Assembly (NCBI GenBank): GCA_016715405.1
Contig: JADKAE010000018.1
Span: forward strand, 48,687 to 112,686
DNA: 64,000 nt
Direction of reading: 5' to 3'
DNA from: Saprospiraceae bacterium
GTDB taxonomy: Bacteria > Bacteroidota > Bacteroidia > Chitinophagales > Saprospiraceae
Made by a program: the position numbers and the translations under genes. Under the pieces are notes generated by a model. That model was not told where the DNA came from and made no database searches. It saw only the letters and a program-made list of their open reading frames with translations. Position 1 is the first letter of the stretch, and every line of letters starts with the position of its first letter. Positions 45,613-54,502 of this stretch are shown one piece after another.

Positions 45613-46665
45613 TTATTCCTGACCGGCTTTGTTGAGTAGACGCACGCGAATGGTCTCGATTTTTGTCTGGCTGGCCGATTCGAGAATAAAAAGATAATCG
45701 TCGAGCAAAATTTCGGCGCCCTGTTCGGGAATTTGGCCGGTAGTCATGACGAGATAGCCGGAAAGCGTTTGATAGTCGCCTTCGGGGAAATGTAGCTGTG
45801 GGTACTTTTCGTTGAGGTAGTCTATTTCCAGTCGACCGGAGAACACAAATTCGGTATCGGAGATCTGTTCTTCGAGATATTCTTCTTCCTCATCGTGTTC
45901 ATCTTCGATATCGCCAAAGATTTCTTCGAGCAGGTCTTCGAGGGTGATGACGCCGGCCAGTCCGCCAAATTCATTGACTACACAGGCGATATTGCTGCGT
46001 TCCCTGATAAAGCGATCGAGCAGGTCGGTGGCGCGGGTTACTTCGGGTACAAAACCAATGCGAAGAATCAGGCTTTTTATGTCTGTGGGTTGGGTCAACA
46101 ATTGCTGATGGTGCACATAGCCGAGCACCTTGTCGATATCGCCTTCGGTAATCAGCAATCGCGAAAGTTTGGTTTCTGCAAATAATTGTTCGAGTGCTTC
46201 CACACTGGCTGTAACGTCGATGTGCTCTACCTCTGGGCGAGGCACCATGCAATCGCGCACCCGCACGTCGCGCAGGTTGAGCACATTGCCAAACAACTCT
46301 TTGTCGATTTCGTCTTCTTCGCTGGTACGGGCATTGTTTACAAAATCCTCGAGGTCAAGGCGGGTAGTGACGATTGCCGAGCGTTCGTAGGAAGTATGGA
46401 AAAATAACCTGAGAATTAAATTCGCTATTTTTATAAATAACCACGAAAAAGGCCACAACAACAAATTGTTGATCCACAACAGATTAGCCAATAAGAGTAA
46501 TACCCTATCGGGAAATAATCGAAAAACCAGTTTGGGTAACCATTCGGCCATAAAAAAGAAGACCAATGCGATGACAAAAATCCCTGCGACCAGCCCCCAC
46601 CCTTCTACAGGCACGTGAAACCACTCCCGGAGTATTACTGCGGCCAATAGCGAATAGGTGACCAT
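45613..46665 (-). CDS. CNNM/CorC (hemolysin-like, GldE-type) protein, main part (frameshifted)
   Basis: Most of a CNNM-type membrane protein: the rest of the membrane domain (LLAAVILREW to FIKIANLILRLFF), two CBS domains (MVPRPEVEHIDVTASVEALE and IRERSNIACVVNEFGGLAGV), and a C-terminal CorC_HlyC domain (FSGRLEIDYLNEKYPQLHFP). Family members act in Mg2+/Co2+ handling, and the GldE paralogue supports gliding motility. The N-terminus is in the next entry; one base is missing near 46675. Confidence 0.88.
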   Translation of the reverse strand: MVTYSLLAAVILREWFHVPVEGWGLVAGIFVIALVFFFMAEWLPKLVFRLFPDRVLLLLANLLWINNLLLWPFSWLFIKIANLILRLFFHTSYERSAIVTTRLDLEDFVNNARTSEEDEIDKELFGNVLNLRDVRVRDCMVPRPEVEHIDVTASVEALEQLFAETKLSRLLITEGDIDKVLGYVHHQQLLTQPTDIKSLILRIGFVPEVTRATDLLDRFIRERSNIACVVNEFGGLAGVITLEDLLEEIFGDIEDEHDEEEEYLEEQISDTEFVFSGRLEIDYLNEKYPQLHFPEGDYQTLSGYLVMTTGQIPEQGAEILLDDYLFILESASQTKIETIRVRLLNKAGQE

Positions 46666-46865
46666 TGCGAGGTGTTGCCCAGCAAAAGCGTAGCCAGAAA
46701 ATCGGCTGGTTTTTCGTAGAAACCCGCCAGCAAGGTCCCTTTTCGTTCTCCCTGCTTTTTGCGGCGCTCCATGTGGAATTTATTGGCAGAAAGAAAAGCG
46801 ATCTCTGCGCCTGCAAACAAGGCGGACAAGACAAGGAACAATATGAGGAGTATGGCCAACATCAC
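46635..46865 (-). CDS. CNNM/CorC protein, N-terminal part (frameshifted)
   Basis: MLAILLILFLVLSALFAGAE then IAFLSANKFHMERRKKQGER and FLATLLLGNT, the start of the CNNM membrane domain. The frame is lost after GNTSQ; one added base gives GNT-x-AMVTYSLLAAV and joins the main part, total about 416 residues. It overlaps lptC by 4 nt, so the two are probably co-transcribed. Confidence 0.86.
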   Translation of the reverse strand: MMLAILLILFLVLSALFAGAEIAFLSANKFHMERRKKQGERKGTLLAGFYEKPADFLATLLLGNTSQWSPIRYWPQ

Positions 46866-47440
46866 TGCTGCTGGTTTTCTTGTGGTTCGTCTAATTCATC
46901 TACCACAATGCGCCCTTCTACTGCATTAATCCGCGCATTGGTGAAATCCTGGTTGGATTCGAAGCCGTGTCCGTAGATAATCTCCTGGGGGCGTGTGATG
47001 ACTACAAATTTATCGGAATACACCTTTTGAAGTTTTTCATCCCAAATCAATTCTTCGGTTTCCAAGCGTTCTCCCTTTACGCTCTGCCACACCACGCTGT
47101 CCTGCACCAATACCTGTCCTTTGCGTTCCATACGTATGGCATATTTAGAGGTGAGCATACTGGAGGGGCGTTCGTAGAGGTCGAAAAAATCGACTTTAAG
47201 GCCTTTGGGGAATTCCTGTTGGGGGTCGTTGGGGTTGCGATGGGTAAGCATCACGGGCCCTGTGATGCGCACGCGCACCTTGGCAGAATCGCTATAAATG
47301 ATCTCTACTTCTTCAGCTGTTTCGATATTCGGATCCAGCTTTGCCTGCAGGGCGGCGATATCGCCGGGGTCGTTTTCACAGGCGTAAGCCAGTAACACAA
47401 CGAGTGTGAAGAAACCGGCGAGAACCGACAATTTATACAT
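46862..47440 (-). CDS. lptC: LPS export periplasmic protein LptC
   Basis: 192 residues; signal with a possible lipobox cysteine (LLAYAC). The LptC beta-jellyroll follows: AEEVEIIYSDSAKVRVRITG, PKGLKVDFFDLYERPSSMLT, DSVVWQSVKGERLETEELIW and GHGFESNQDFTNARI. LptC takes lipopolysaccharide from LptBFG to LptA. It precedes the CNNM gene with a 4-nt overlap. Confidence 0.9.
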   Translation of the reverse strand: MYKLSVLAGFFTLVVLLAYACENDPGDIAALQAKLDPNIETAEEVEIIYSDSAKVRVRITGPVMLTHRNPNDPQQEFPKGLKVDFFDLYERPSSMLTSKYAIRMERKGQVLVQDSVVWQSVKGERLETEELIWDEKLQKVYSDKFVVITRPQEIIYGHGFESNQDFTNARINAVEGRIVVDELDEPQENQQQ

Positions 47441-47501
47441 AAGAAAAATTTAAACAGCTCCAATTGGTTGGAAAAGATACGCAAATATCGGGATTTTTTT
47501 T

Positions 47502-47600
47502 TCTGTTGTCTGTTGTCTGTTGTCTGTTCTCTGTTCTCTGTTAAGTTTAACTTGTAAAGATAAGGAACCGACAACCGATAACCGACAACCGATAACCGAC
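47502..47600. repeat. AACAGAG-family element, inverted orientation
   Basis: TCTGTTGTCTGTTGTCTGTT units, centre AAGTTTAACTTGTAAAGATA and arm AGGAACCGACAACCGATAAC. Read on the minus strand it matches the copies at 11326, 17814 and 27452 and begins 3 nt after the DUF1015 stop. Confidence 0.88.
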
Positions 47601-47602
47601 TC

Positions 47603-48229
47603 TCAAAACTCCTGCACCACCAATCCGTTTTTCATGCGGGGTTCAAACCAGGTAGACTTTGGCGGCATTGATTGGCCGGCATCGGCGATGGCCATCAGTT
47701 CGGATAATAATACGGGGTATAGTGCGAAGGCGACGGCATGCGAGCTGCGTTGGGCGCGCCGGAGCAAGCCATCGAGCCCCCGGGGGCCCTCTATGTACTC
47801 CAGCCGCTGGTCGTTGCGCACGTCTTCGATGCCAAGAATTTGGTGCAGGATAACGTCGTTGAGCAAAGACACATCGAGGAGTACTTCTTTCCGGTGGGTA
47901 TGCGCAGCCATAACCTCTTCTTTCCAGCGCAGGTAGTACCATTGGTCATCCAGCCACATCGTCATTTCGTGTTTGGCTCCGGGTTTTTGAGCTTCTGCCA
48001 AGGGTTGGATATCGCAAAAATGGGACAGGTGCGCCATAAATTTGGCGGGTCTGAGCGGATCGAGGCTATTGATAACGCGGTTGTATTCCAGGATATCGAG
48101 GTCGCTGGCCGGAAACCAGGCGCTGAAAGAATTATAGTTGTGTGCATCGGGGTGGCCGTGCATGCGTTCGTGCAACAGGGCAATAGTGGCGGCGCGGTGA
48201 TGACCGTCAGCCAGGTAAGCGACAGGCAC
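47603..48229 (-). CDS. DUF1015 protein, C-terminal part (frameshifted)
   Basis: PVAYLADGHHRAATIALLHE is the DUF1015 hallmark (ADGHHR), with NSFSAWFPASDLDILEYNRV and MWLDDQWYYLR after it. The join to the N-terminal part is near 48245, where one base shift gives QLQELFRQFVPVAYLADGHH. Function of the family is not established. In some genomes DUF1015 genes neighbour serC. Confidence 0.85.
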   Translation of the reverse strand: MPVAYLADGHHRAATIALLHERMHGHPDAHNYNSFSAWFPASDLDILEYNRVINSLDPLRPAKFMAHLSHFCDIQPLAEAQKPGAKHEMTMWLDDQWYYLRWKEEVMAAHTHRKEVLLDVSLLNDVILHQILGIEDVRNDQRLEYIEGPRGLDGLLRRAQRSSHAVAFALYPVLLSELMAIADAGQSMPPKSTWFEPRMKNGLVVQEF

Positions 48230-48714
48230 AAATTGGCGGAACAGCTCTTGTAATTGGTGATTTCAAATTCGTTATCGACGCGCCAAAACAAATGGCGTTG
48301 TTGTTCCTGTTCAAACCATATCTCTGAAAAAGGCGCGTGGGCCACTGTAAAATCTTGAATCCATTGGTCTACTGCTCCGGCATTGGGATAGGTGAGCAAT
48401 ACGGGTTTGACGGCGGCGCGGCGGTGCAGGAGTAATTGCGTTTGCACCTGCTCTTTGTCGGCCAGCGTGTGTTCGTGGCGTTTTATTTTATCCGACAAAT
48501 AATCAGTTACGGCTGCACAGGCAACCACGCCCGTAAATAAGCGTAGTGGCGTCACGATGCGATACAGCAGGATAGCTTCGCGCCCGCCTGAAGGCTTGAA
48601 AAAACCGCTTTCGTAATACGTGGGATAATCTTCCCGCACCGTTTGAAAAAAGGTGTCGGGCGAGGTGATAAAATCCATATTGGGAAACACACCTTCAAAC
48701 GCCAGCACTTGCAT
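47962..48714 (-). CDS. DUF1015 protein, N-terminal part (frameshifted)
   Basis: Starts MQVLAFEGVFPNMDFITSPD at 48714 and continues SGGREAILLYRIVTPLRLFT, GVVACAAVTDYLSDKIKRHE (the family's DYxxxxIKxHE) and EQVQTQLLLHRRAAVKPVLL. Native sequence ends near residue 156 (EFEI); what follows to 47962 is out of frame. The whole gene is 47603-48714. Confidence 0.85.
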   Translation of the reverse strand: MQVLAFEGVFPNMDFITSPDTFFQTVREDYPTYYESGFFKPSGGREAILLYRIVTPLRLFTGVVACAAVTDYLSDKIKRHEHTLADKEQVQTQLLLHRRAAVKPVLLTYPNAGAVDQWIQDFTVAHAPFSEIWFEQEQQRHLFWRVDNEFEITNYKSCSANLCLSLTWLTVITAPPLLPCCTNACTATPMHTTIILSAPGFRPATSISWNTTALSIASIRSDPPNLWRTCPIFAISNPWQKLKNPEPNTK

Positions 48715-48842
48715 TAGTCTTGCCCTTTGGGTACTTGTAATAACCCACAAAATAAGCAATAAAACACAAGATGCGAATTATAAGGCCATATACCCTTAAG
48801 TTTATCAAAGGGTTTGTATCTTTCCCCAAGATTGAACGAAAT

Positions 48843-49427
48843 ATGATCGCCTATTACAGTATCAACGGCAAAATCACGCCTGCCGGTCAGGCAGCGCTCA
48901 GGCTCAACGACTTATCCATTTTACGGGGATATGGCATTTTTGATTATTTTCTGGTAAAAGCCGGAAAACCCGTCTTTATAGAAGATTACCTCGAGCGTTT
49001 TACCCGGTCGGCAGCGCTGCTCTTTCTCGATATCCCACAGCTTACCGGCTCGCTGGAAGAAGCCGTCGAAGAGCTTATCCAGGTAAACGGCCTCCACGAG
49101 GCCAGCATCAGGCTGGTACTCACCGGCGGCTATGCCGACGACGGCTATACCCCGCTGCACCCCAATCTGCTCATTATGGCGCATCCCTACCCCGATATTA
49201 ACCCCCTGTATTATACCGACGGCATTGCCCTGATGAGCTATGACTACCAGCGCGAAATACCCGAGGTAAAGTCTATCAACTATCTCACGGGCATCAGGCT
49301 ATTGGGTGAAATGCGCCGGCAAGCGCAGGGATTGCTATACCACGACCGGGGCCTGCTGCGCGAGTCGGCGCGGTCAAACGTATTTATACTAACCGCCGAC
49401 GGGGGTGTTGGCCACCCCTGCCGATAA
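48843..49427 (+). CDS. Class IV aminotransferase, N-terminal part (frameshifted)
   Basis: PLP enzyme of the branched-chain/D-amino-acid aminotransferase and aminodeoxychorismate lyase group. MIAYYSINGKITPAGQAALR, LSILRGYGIFDYFLVKAGKP and DYLERFTRSAALL form the small domain; SINYLTGIRLLGEMRRQA places the region of the PLP lysine, though the usual lysine-bearing KS(I)NYL reads VKSINYL here. I start at 48843 where the fold begins. One extra G in the run of five near 49400-49404 breaks the frame: with four G it reads ADGVLATPADKVLLGVTRKK. Confidence 0.85.
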   Translation: MIAYYSINGKITPAGQAALRLNDLSILRGYGIFDYFLVKAGKPVFIEDYLERFTRSAALLFLDIPQLTGSLEEAVEELIQVNGLHEASIRLVLTGGYADDGYTPLHPNLLIMAHPYPDINPLYYTDGIALMSYDYQREIPEVKSINYLTGIRLLGEMRRQAQGLLYHDRGLLRESARSNVFILTADGGVGHPCR

Positions 49428-49683
49428 AGTACTATTAGGCGTTACCCGCAAAAAGATACTTGAATTGGCCGCCCCTTTGGTAAAAACTGAAGAACGCGAT
49501 ATTACCTTTGAGGAACTCTTAACCGCAAAAGAAGTATACCTCACTAGTACCACAAAAGGCATTATGCCGGTAGTAAAGGTAGACGATCATGCCGTTGGCA
49601 ACGGCCGGCCCGGCGAACTGGCGCCTGTGTTGCAACAAAAATTTGTCGCATTTACACAGGCATATCTGGAACAAAAGAAATAA
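49405..49683 (+). CDS. Class IV aminotransferase, C-terminal part (frameshifted)
   Basis: VLATPADKVLLGVTRKKILE, TFEELLTAKEVYLTSTTKGI and PVVKVDDHAVGNGRPGELAP are the C-terminal cofactor-binding loops of the family. The joined enzyme has about 279 residues. Which amino acid it uses is not decided by sequence. Confidence 0.85.
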   Translation: MLATPADKVLLGVTRKKILELAAPLVKTEERDITFEELLTAKEVYLTSTTKGIMPVVKVDDHAVGNGRPGELAPVLQQKFVAFTQAYLEQKK

Positions 49684-49734
49684 GTTGAGGTATAAAAGAG
49701 TTAACTGTTTAGCTCATACTACGCGTAAACGCTG

Positions 49735-50937
49735 ATGGAGATCATGACACAGACAATGTATAACGAAGAGGTAAAAACTATTGTCGACCAGGCAGAGCAC
49801 TTCGTGGCCAAAATGCTCGCCGAGCAGCTTAGCGAGCATTTTCACTTTCACAACCTGCCCCATACGCTGGCCGTACGCGATGCTGCCCTGCGCCTTTGCG
49901 AGCATCTCGACGTGAGTGACGCCGACCGCGAAACATTAGCACTGGCGGCACTCTTTCACGATACCGGCTATGCCCGGGTTTACCAGGGCCACGAAGAAGC
50001 CAGCATCCGCATTGCGCGTGAATTTTTACAGGCACACGAATATCCACAGGAGAAAACAGATAAAGTACTGGCTTGCATCGCAGCTACGGTTCCCGACAGA
50101 CAACCCGTCAACCTGGTAGAGAGCATTATCAAAGACGCCGACCTGAGCAATCTGGCCCGCGAAGATTACATGACCGGCCTGGCCAATCTGCGCTATGAAT
50201 GGCAACACTTCCTGGGCCACCAGTATAACGACCCCGAGTGGTATGAACTCAACCACCAATTTCTGAAAAACTACCAGTTTTTTACGCTGGCCGCCCGCGA
50301 GTTATTTGGCGAGCAACACCGCGCCAACCAAAAGCATCTCAAAGAACTGGCTCGCCAGAGCAAGGGGGAAACGGACGGCATCAGCGGCAACAAAGGCGCC
50401 CAGATGATGTTCAAAACGGCGCTGCGCAACCACATAGACCTCAGCAACCTGGCCGATAACAAGGCCAATATTATGCTCAGCGTCAATGCATTGATTATCA
50501 CTATCGCCATGCCGTTGGCCGCTTCTTATGTAAAAACCAACAATTACCTGCTCGTCCCGATGATCTCGCTGCTGGCTACCTGCCTGACTTCTATGGTATT
50601 TGCCACGCTCGCCACGCGCCCTATCAAAATGACCGGGCTTTCTGCACCTGAGTTGATCAAAAGCGGGAAAGCCAATCTTTTCTTTTTTGGCAATGTTTAC
50701 GGTATGTCGTTCGACGAATACAAAAAAGGAATGGGCCAGGTATTGTCGCGACCCGAAATTCTCGACGAGGCGATTATGCGCGATTTGTTTTTCCTGGGCC
50801 GATCGCTGGGCAAAAAATACAGCCGCCTGCGCATCTGCTATAACATTTTTATGGCCGGTATTTCGTTTACGGTGGCTGTTTTGGTATTTGCTACGCGATC
50901 TTTATTGCATAATTTCGCCTGCCAAATCCTGACCATA
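49735..50937 (+). CDS. HD-domain + PycTM (Pycsar effector-like) membrane protein
   Basis: An HD phosphohydrolase domain (about 20-210) with H in FHNLPHTLAV, HD in ALFHDTGYARV, KDADLSNLA; then a PycTM-type unit, HIDLSNLADNKANIMLSVNA, followed by two membrane helices (ALIITIAMPLAASYV, NYLLVPMISLLATCLTSMVF), a cytoplasmic stretch and a last helix (GISFTVAVLVFA). As written the frame runs without stop into hutH (899 residues in all, to 52434). An insertion of one base near 50890 would end it at YAIFIA-stop before 50910, so the fusion is probably a sequence error. PycTM relatives are cell-death effectors of Pycsar antiphage systems; no cyclase gene is adjacent. Confidence 0.8.
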
Positions 50938-52434
50938 ATGGCGATAAACCAACCACATTCAATAAGCCCTGAGTATTTGTCGCTCGACCGTCTGACAGCG
51001 ATACTCGATTCAGGGGCTGCTTTGACGCTTTCCGCAGAGAGTATACAGCGCATTAACCACTGCCAACAATACCTGACCCGCAAACTGGCACAAGCTGATA
51101 CGCCCTTTTACGGTATCAATACCGGGTTTGGCGCTTTGTACAACGTGCGCATCTCCCCCGAAGATTTAAGCGAGTTGCAACACAACCTGGTAAAATCGCA
51201 CGCCTGCGGCGCCGGAAGCGAGGTGCCTCCAGAAGTGGTGCGCCTTATGTTACTACTAAAAATACAAAGTCTGGCTTACGGCTTTTCGGGTATCCGGCTG
51301 GAAGTAGTAGAACGGCTGCAGTTGTTTTACAACGAGGAAGTATACCCGGTGATCTATCAGCAGGGATCGCTGGGCGCTTCGGGTGATCTGGCGCCGCTGG
51401 CCCATCTGAGTCTGCCGCTGATAGGGTTGGGGGAAGTATATTTCAAAGGTCAACGTTTGAGCGGGATGGCCGCCCTGCAAAGATTGGGTTTAAAACCCCT
51501 GGTATTACAGGCCAAAGAAGGTCTGGCCCTGCTCAACGGCACCCAATTCTCCACTGCCTATGCCGTATGGTGTCTGCTAAAAGCCGGTCGCCTGCTACAC
51601 CTGGCCGATATGACGGCGGCGCTCTCTCACGACGCCTTTGACGGCCATCTGTCACCGTTTGACGAGCGCATTCACCGCATCCGGCCGCATGCGGGACAGC
51701 AACAGGTAGCCGCCCACTTGCGCAAATGGCTGGAAGGCAGCGCACTGGCCCTGCGCCCCAAAGCGCATGTGCAGGATCCCTATTCTTTCAGGTGTGTGCC
51801 GCAGGTACACGGCGCCAGTCGCGACGCCATAGCTCATACACGCGAGGTAGTGCTCACCGAAGTCAATGCCGTCACCGACAACCCCAACCTCTTTCCCGAC
51901 GAAGACGCCATCTTATCGGGCGGCAATTTTCACGCGCAGCCCATTGCATTGGCCCTCGACTATCTGGCCATAGCCCTCGCCGAAATAGGCAGCATATCAG
52001 AACGGCGCACGTATCAACTGATCTCGGGTACCCGTGGGCTGCCGGCGTTTCTGACCCCCAGGCCGGGTTTGCATTCGGGGTTGATGATCCCACAGTATAC
52101 GGCGGCGTCTATTGTAAGCCAGAATAAACAACTGAGTACGCCGGCATCGGTAGATTCTATCGTGTCGAGCAACGGCCAGGAAGACCACGTGAGTATGGCG
52201 GCCAACGCAGCGACAAAAGCCTATCAGGTGGTCAATAATGTAAGTACGCTGCTCGCTATCGAATGGATGACGGCTGCCCAGGCCCTGGAATTCCGCCGGC
52301 CTATGTTGACTTCGCCGGCACTGGAAGGCATTGTAGCCCGCTATCGCAATCGCGTTCCCCGCCTGGAAACCGACCGCGTTTTGCACGATGACATCCAGGC
52401 GACGATTGGGTTTTTGAATGAACTGGCGATTTGA
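50938..52434 (+). CDS. hutH: Histidine ammonia-lyase
   Basis: 498 residues from MAINQPHSISPEYLS. It deaminates histidine to urocanate. The self-forming MIO cofactor triad Ala-Ser-Gly is in GSLGASGDLAPLAHLSLPLI near residue 148; the active-site Tyr is in YGINTGFGALYN near residue 57, and DNPNLFPDEDAILSGGNFHA and SSNGQEDHVSMAANAATKAY are conserved. No hutU or hutI gene is nearby. The reading frame is open upstream into the HD-PycTM gene. Confidence 0.93.
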   Translation: MAINQPHSISPEYLSLDRLTAILDSGAALTLSAESIQRINHCQQYLTRKLAQADTPFYGINTGFGALYNVRISPEDLSELQHNLVKSHACGAGSEVPPEVVRLMLLLKIQSLAYGFSGIRLEVVERLQLFYNEEVYPVIYQQGSLGASGDLAPLAHLSLPLIGLGEVYFKGQRLSGMAALQRLGLKPLVLQAKEGLALLNGTQFSTAYAVWCLLKAGRLLHLADMTAALSHDAFDGHLSPFDERIHRIRPHAGQQQVAAHLRKWLEGSALALRPKAHVQDPYSFRCVPQVHGASRDAIAHTREVVLTEVNAVTDNPNLFPDEDAILSGGNFHAQPIALALDYLAIALAEIGSISERRTYQLISGTRGLPAFLTPRPGLHSGLMIPQYTAASIVSQNKQLSTPASVDSIVSSNGQEDHVSMAANAATKAYQVVNNVSTLLAIEWMTAAQALEFRRPMLTSPALEGIVARYRNRVPRLETDRVLHDDIQATIGFLNELAI

Positions 52435-52436
52435 TA

Positions 52437-52556
52437 GCAATCAGCAGTCAGCAATCAGCAGTCAGTTCAAAAAAACCTTCATAAACCCTTCCCGACTTCC
52501 CTTTGGTCAGTAAGGGACTCCTTTCAGTCGCATAAACCTTCATAAACCCATATCTT
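52437..52556. repeat. Compound repeat with embedded 44-bp core, after hutH
   Basis: GCAATCAGCAGTCAGCAATC units are followed by AACCTTCATAAACCC arms interrupted by a 44-bp segment (about 52485-52528, minus strand beginning ATGCGACTGAAAGGAGTCCC) related to the one at 31746-31789. It ends in ATATCTTTAC before the next gene. It starts 2 nt after the hutH stop. Confidence 0.88.
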
Positions 52557-52581
52557 TACTTTCAAATCAAAACATACACAC

Positions 52582-53040
52582 ATGAAAAACCTATTACGAT
52601 TAGCCTTGGGCTGGGTATTGGTGGGTGCGCTCCACTTGCCTGTATTTTCACAGGCGACATCAGATGCCGCGCTGGAATCGATCGGATCCATTTCGGCAGT
52701 GGCGCTTTACAACAGCTACACCACCCTGGGTATTTTAGCGGATGCGTATGAGCATGACGCGTACGAAAGCGATTATGTGATGAGATTGCTGGACGAGCAA
52801 ATTTCATTGCACGACAATATGAAAACCAGCTACAACAAATTGCTGAGCTCGGGTTTTGTCACCAGTGCAGACGACAAAAAATTCGTATTGGAAGCCATCG
52901 CCACTTTTGATATTCTCAAAAATGAAGCGGAAGCATTCCAATCGTATGTCGACACGGGCGATACCAAATACTCCAATCTATTCCAGGAATACCGCAAATT
53001 GGCCTGGGAACGTATCGCTGATATACTGGGAATAGATTGA
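52582..53040 (+). CDS. Small secreted helical protein, unknown function
   Basis: 152 residues: signal peptide (MKNLLRLALGWVLVGALHLP, cleavage near FSQA), then a helical, acidic mature protein (LADAYEHDAYESDYVMRLLD, MKTSYNKLLSSGFVTSADDK, EYRKLAWERIADILGI). No cysteine and no sorting domain, so probably periplasmic. I recognise no family. Confidence 0.7.
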   Translation: MKNLLRLALGWVLVGALHLPVFSQATSDAALESIGSISAVALYNSYTTLGILADAYEHDAYESDYVMRLLDEQISLHDNMKTSYNKLLSSGFVTSADDKKFVLEAIATFDILKNEAEAFQSYVDTGDTKYSNLFQEYRKLAWERIADILGID

Positions 53041-53103
53041 CCTATAAGCCCATATTGCTTCCCCGCATGTATTATCACACCTTTTTAATAATAACAAACC
53101 TAT

Positions 53104-53586
53104 ATGTACCGATTCATTTTTCCTGTAAGCATCCTGTTGTTACTGGCCGCCTGCCAGCCCGGCAACAAAGAGGCAAATGCTGCCGGTGACGCGGCTGCCG
53201 ACACCTCTGCAGTGAAACCCAATTCAGAAGTGATGTGCTTCGTGATGACCGAAGGCGACAACAACCAGGATACCACCCGCATTACGTTGTCTACCCTGCT
53301 GGACAATAAAGTGGCCGGAACCATGGATTGGATGCCCCACGAGAAAGACGGCGCCTACGGCACTATCGAAGGAGAGAAAAAAGGCGATATCATCACCGGC
53401 ATTTACCGCTATACCATTGAAAGTAGCCAGCAATCGGAAGAGGTAGCCTTCAAGCTCTCTGGCAACCAATTATTGCAAAAAGAAGGCGAACTGATGGAAA
53501 AAACGCCCGGCCAGGCCGATCTGGTCTTCAAGGATGCCGAAAAGGCCCCGTTCTCGAAGAAGTTTGACAGGGTGGACTGTGAATGA
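53104..53586 (+). CDS. Small lipoprotein, unknown function
   Basis: 160 residues with a lipoprotein signal (SILLLLAAC, Cys near residue 17), an Ala-rich linker and a beta-rich domain: CFVMTEGDNNQDTTRITLST, VAGTMDWMPHEKDGAYGTIE, GIYRYTIESSQQSEEVAFKL. The pattern of paired strands resembles small eight-stranded lipoproteins of Bacteroidota. The stop TGA is the start of the repeat that follows. Confidence 0.75.
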   Translation: MYRFIFPVSILLLLAACQPGNKEANAAGDAAADTSAVKPNSEVMCFVMTEGDNNQDTTRITLSTLLDNKVAGTMDWMPHEKDGAYGTIEGEKKGDIITGIYRYTIESSQQSEEVAFKLSGNQLLQKEGELMEKTPGQADLVFKDAEKAPFSKKFDRVDCE

Positions 53587-53756
53587 TTTGCTGATTTGCT
53601 GATGTGCTGATTTGCTGATGTGCTGATGTGCTGATTAATATTAGTTATTATTAATTAATTATCAGCACATTAACCCAGACCATCACAACGCATAACCTCA
53701 GCATATTAACTCTCAGCACATTAACCCATCAGCAAATCAGCACATTAACTAAACAG
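53584..53756. repeat. TGCTGATG-family inverted repeat
   Basis: TGATTTGCTGATTTGCTGAT units (including the TGA stop), AT-only centre AATATTAGTTATTATTAATT, then diverged TCAGCACATTAACCC units to 53756. Same family as 7051 and 31711. Confidence 0.9.
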
Positions 53757-53762
53757 CACATC

Positions 53763-53797
53763 AAAAAAAGCCATACCTCCTTGCGAAGATATGGCCT
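53763..53797 (-). terminator. Rho-independent terminator
   Basis: Minus strand: GCCATA stem with TATGGC, followed by seven T. It lies 30 nt past the stop of the gene at 53827. Confidence 0.75.
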
Positions 53798-53826
53798 TGT
53801 TGTCATGGAACCCCTTTCGATTTATC

Positions 53827-54429
53827 TTACTTAACTGCGAGATCTTTGTAATACGTGCGATAGGGTGTGCTTACGCGAACGAGGTAATTGCCTTTGGGCA
53901 AGCTCGACGTGTCGTAGCGGCGTTCAACCTTCAGTACATTGCGCTGGGTATCGGAGAAAACCTTGTCGCCGGCGGCGTCAAACACGGTCATTTCTACCGT
54001 AGTCAGTCGGTTGTTTAGCATCGATACATCGATATAACCGTTTTTACACAAAATAGCCGGCGAAAAAATCACCTCGCGCTGGTTTTCGTCCACAGTGATA
54101 CCTGTTTCGGTCAGCGTTAGCGGCTGAATGGTTTCGCGCGTCTCCGTAATAACTACCAGGCGGTACATGCCGGCAGGCAATTGCTCGAGGTTGAACACCT
54201 TGGCAAATTGTGCGGCGTTCTTAATACGCTCATCCAGAAGGATATTGCCTTGAAGGTCTTTTAGTTGCACAGTGGCGTGTGAAGCCAGGTCATCTACCAC
54301 CAGGCTGACCTTCTTGGCAAATCCTGTAGTCCGGATCGTAATCGTGGGCACATCGGCGGCCACTAATTGGGTGTGCATAACGAGCGCAAAAAGGGCGCTC
54401 AGCATAAATGCTTTTTTCAAATTCTTCAT
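53827..54429 (-). CDS. Secreted protein with two sorting-domain-like units
   Basis: 200 residues, signal peptide to about residue 25 (LVAADV). Two Ig-like units follow: VSLVVDDLASHATVQLKDLQ ... LPAGMYRLVVITETRETIQP and AILCKNGYIDVSMLNNRLTT ... LPKGNYLVRVSTPYRTYYKD. Both have the LPxGxYxxxV turn of T9SS type A sorting domains. It may be a cargo consisting only of such domains, or a DUF3244-type protein. Function unknown. Confidence 0.78.
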   Translation of the reverse strand: MKNLKKAFMLSALFALVMHTQLVAADVPTITIRTTGFAKKVSLVVDDLASHATVQLKDLQGNILLDERIKNAAQFAKVFNLEQLPAGMYRLVVITETRETIQPLTLTETGITVDENQREVIFSPAILCKNGYIDVSMLNNRLTTVEMTVFDAAGDKVFSDTQRNVLKVERRYDTSSLPKGNYLVRVSTPYRTYYKDLAVK

Positions 54430-54494
54430 AATAACAGGTTTGATTAATGATGATGTCGGTCTTTAATTCTTCTAACGGGTGATAATTGATACGA

Positions 54495-54502
54495 CAAAAG
54501 TA
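54495..54502 (-). promoter_or_regulatory. -7 box (TACTTTTG) in a 468-nt AT-rich gap
   Basis: Minus-strand TACTTTTG 65 nt upstream of the gene starting at 54429. The rest of 54430-54897 is strongly AT-rich (for example around 54620-54680) with no coding frame that I can support. Confidence 0.45.
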
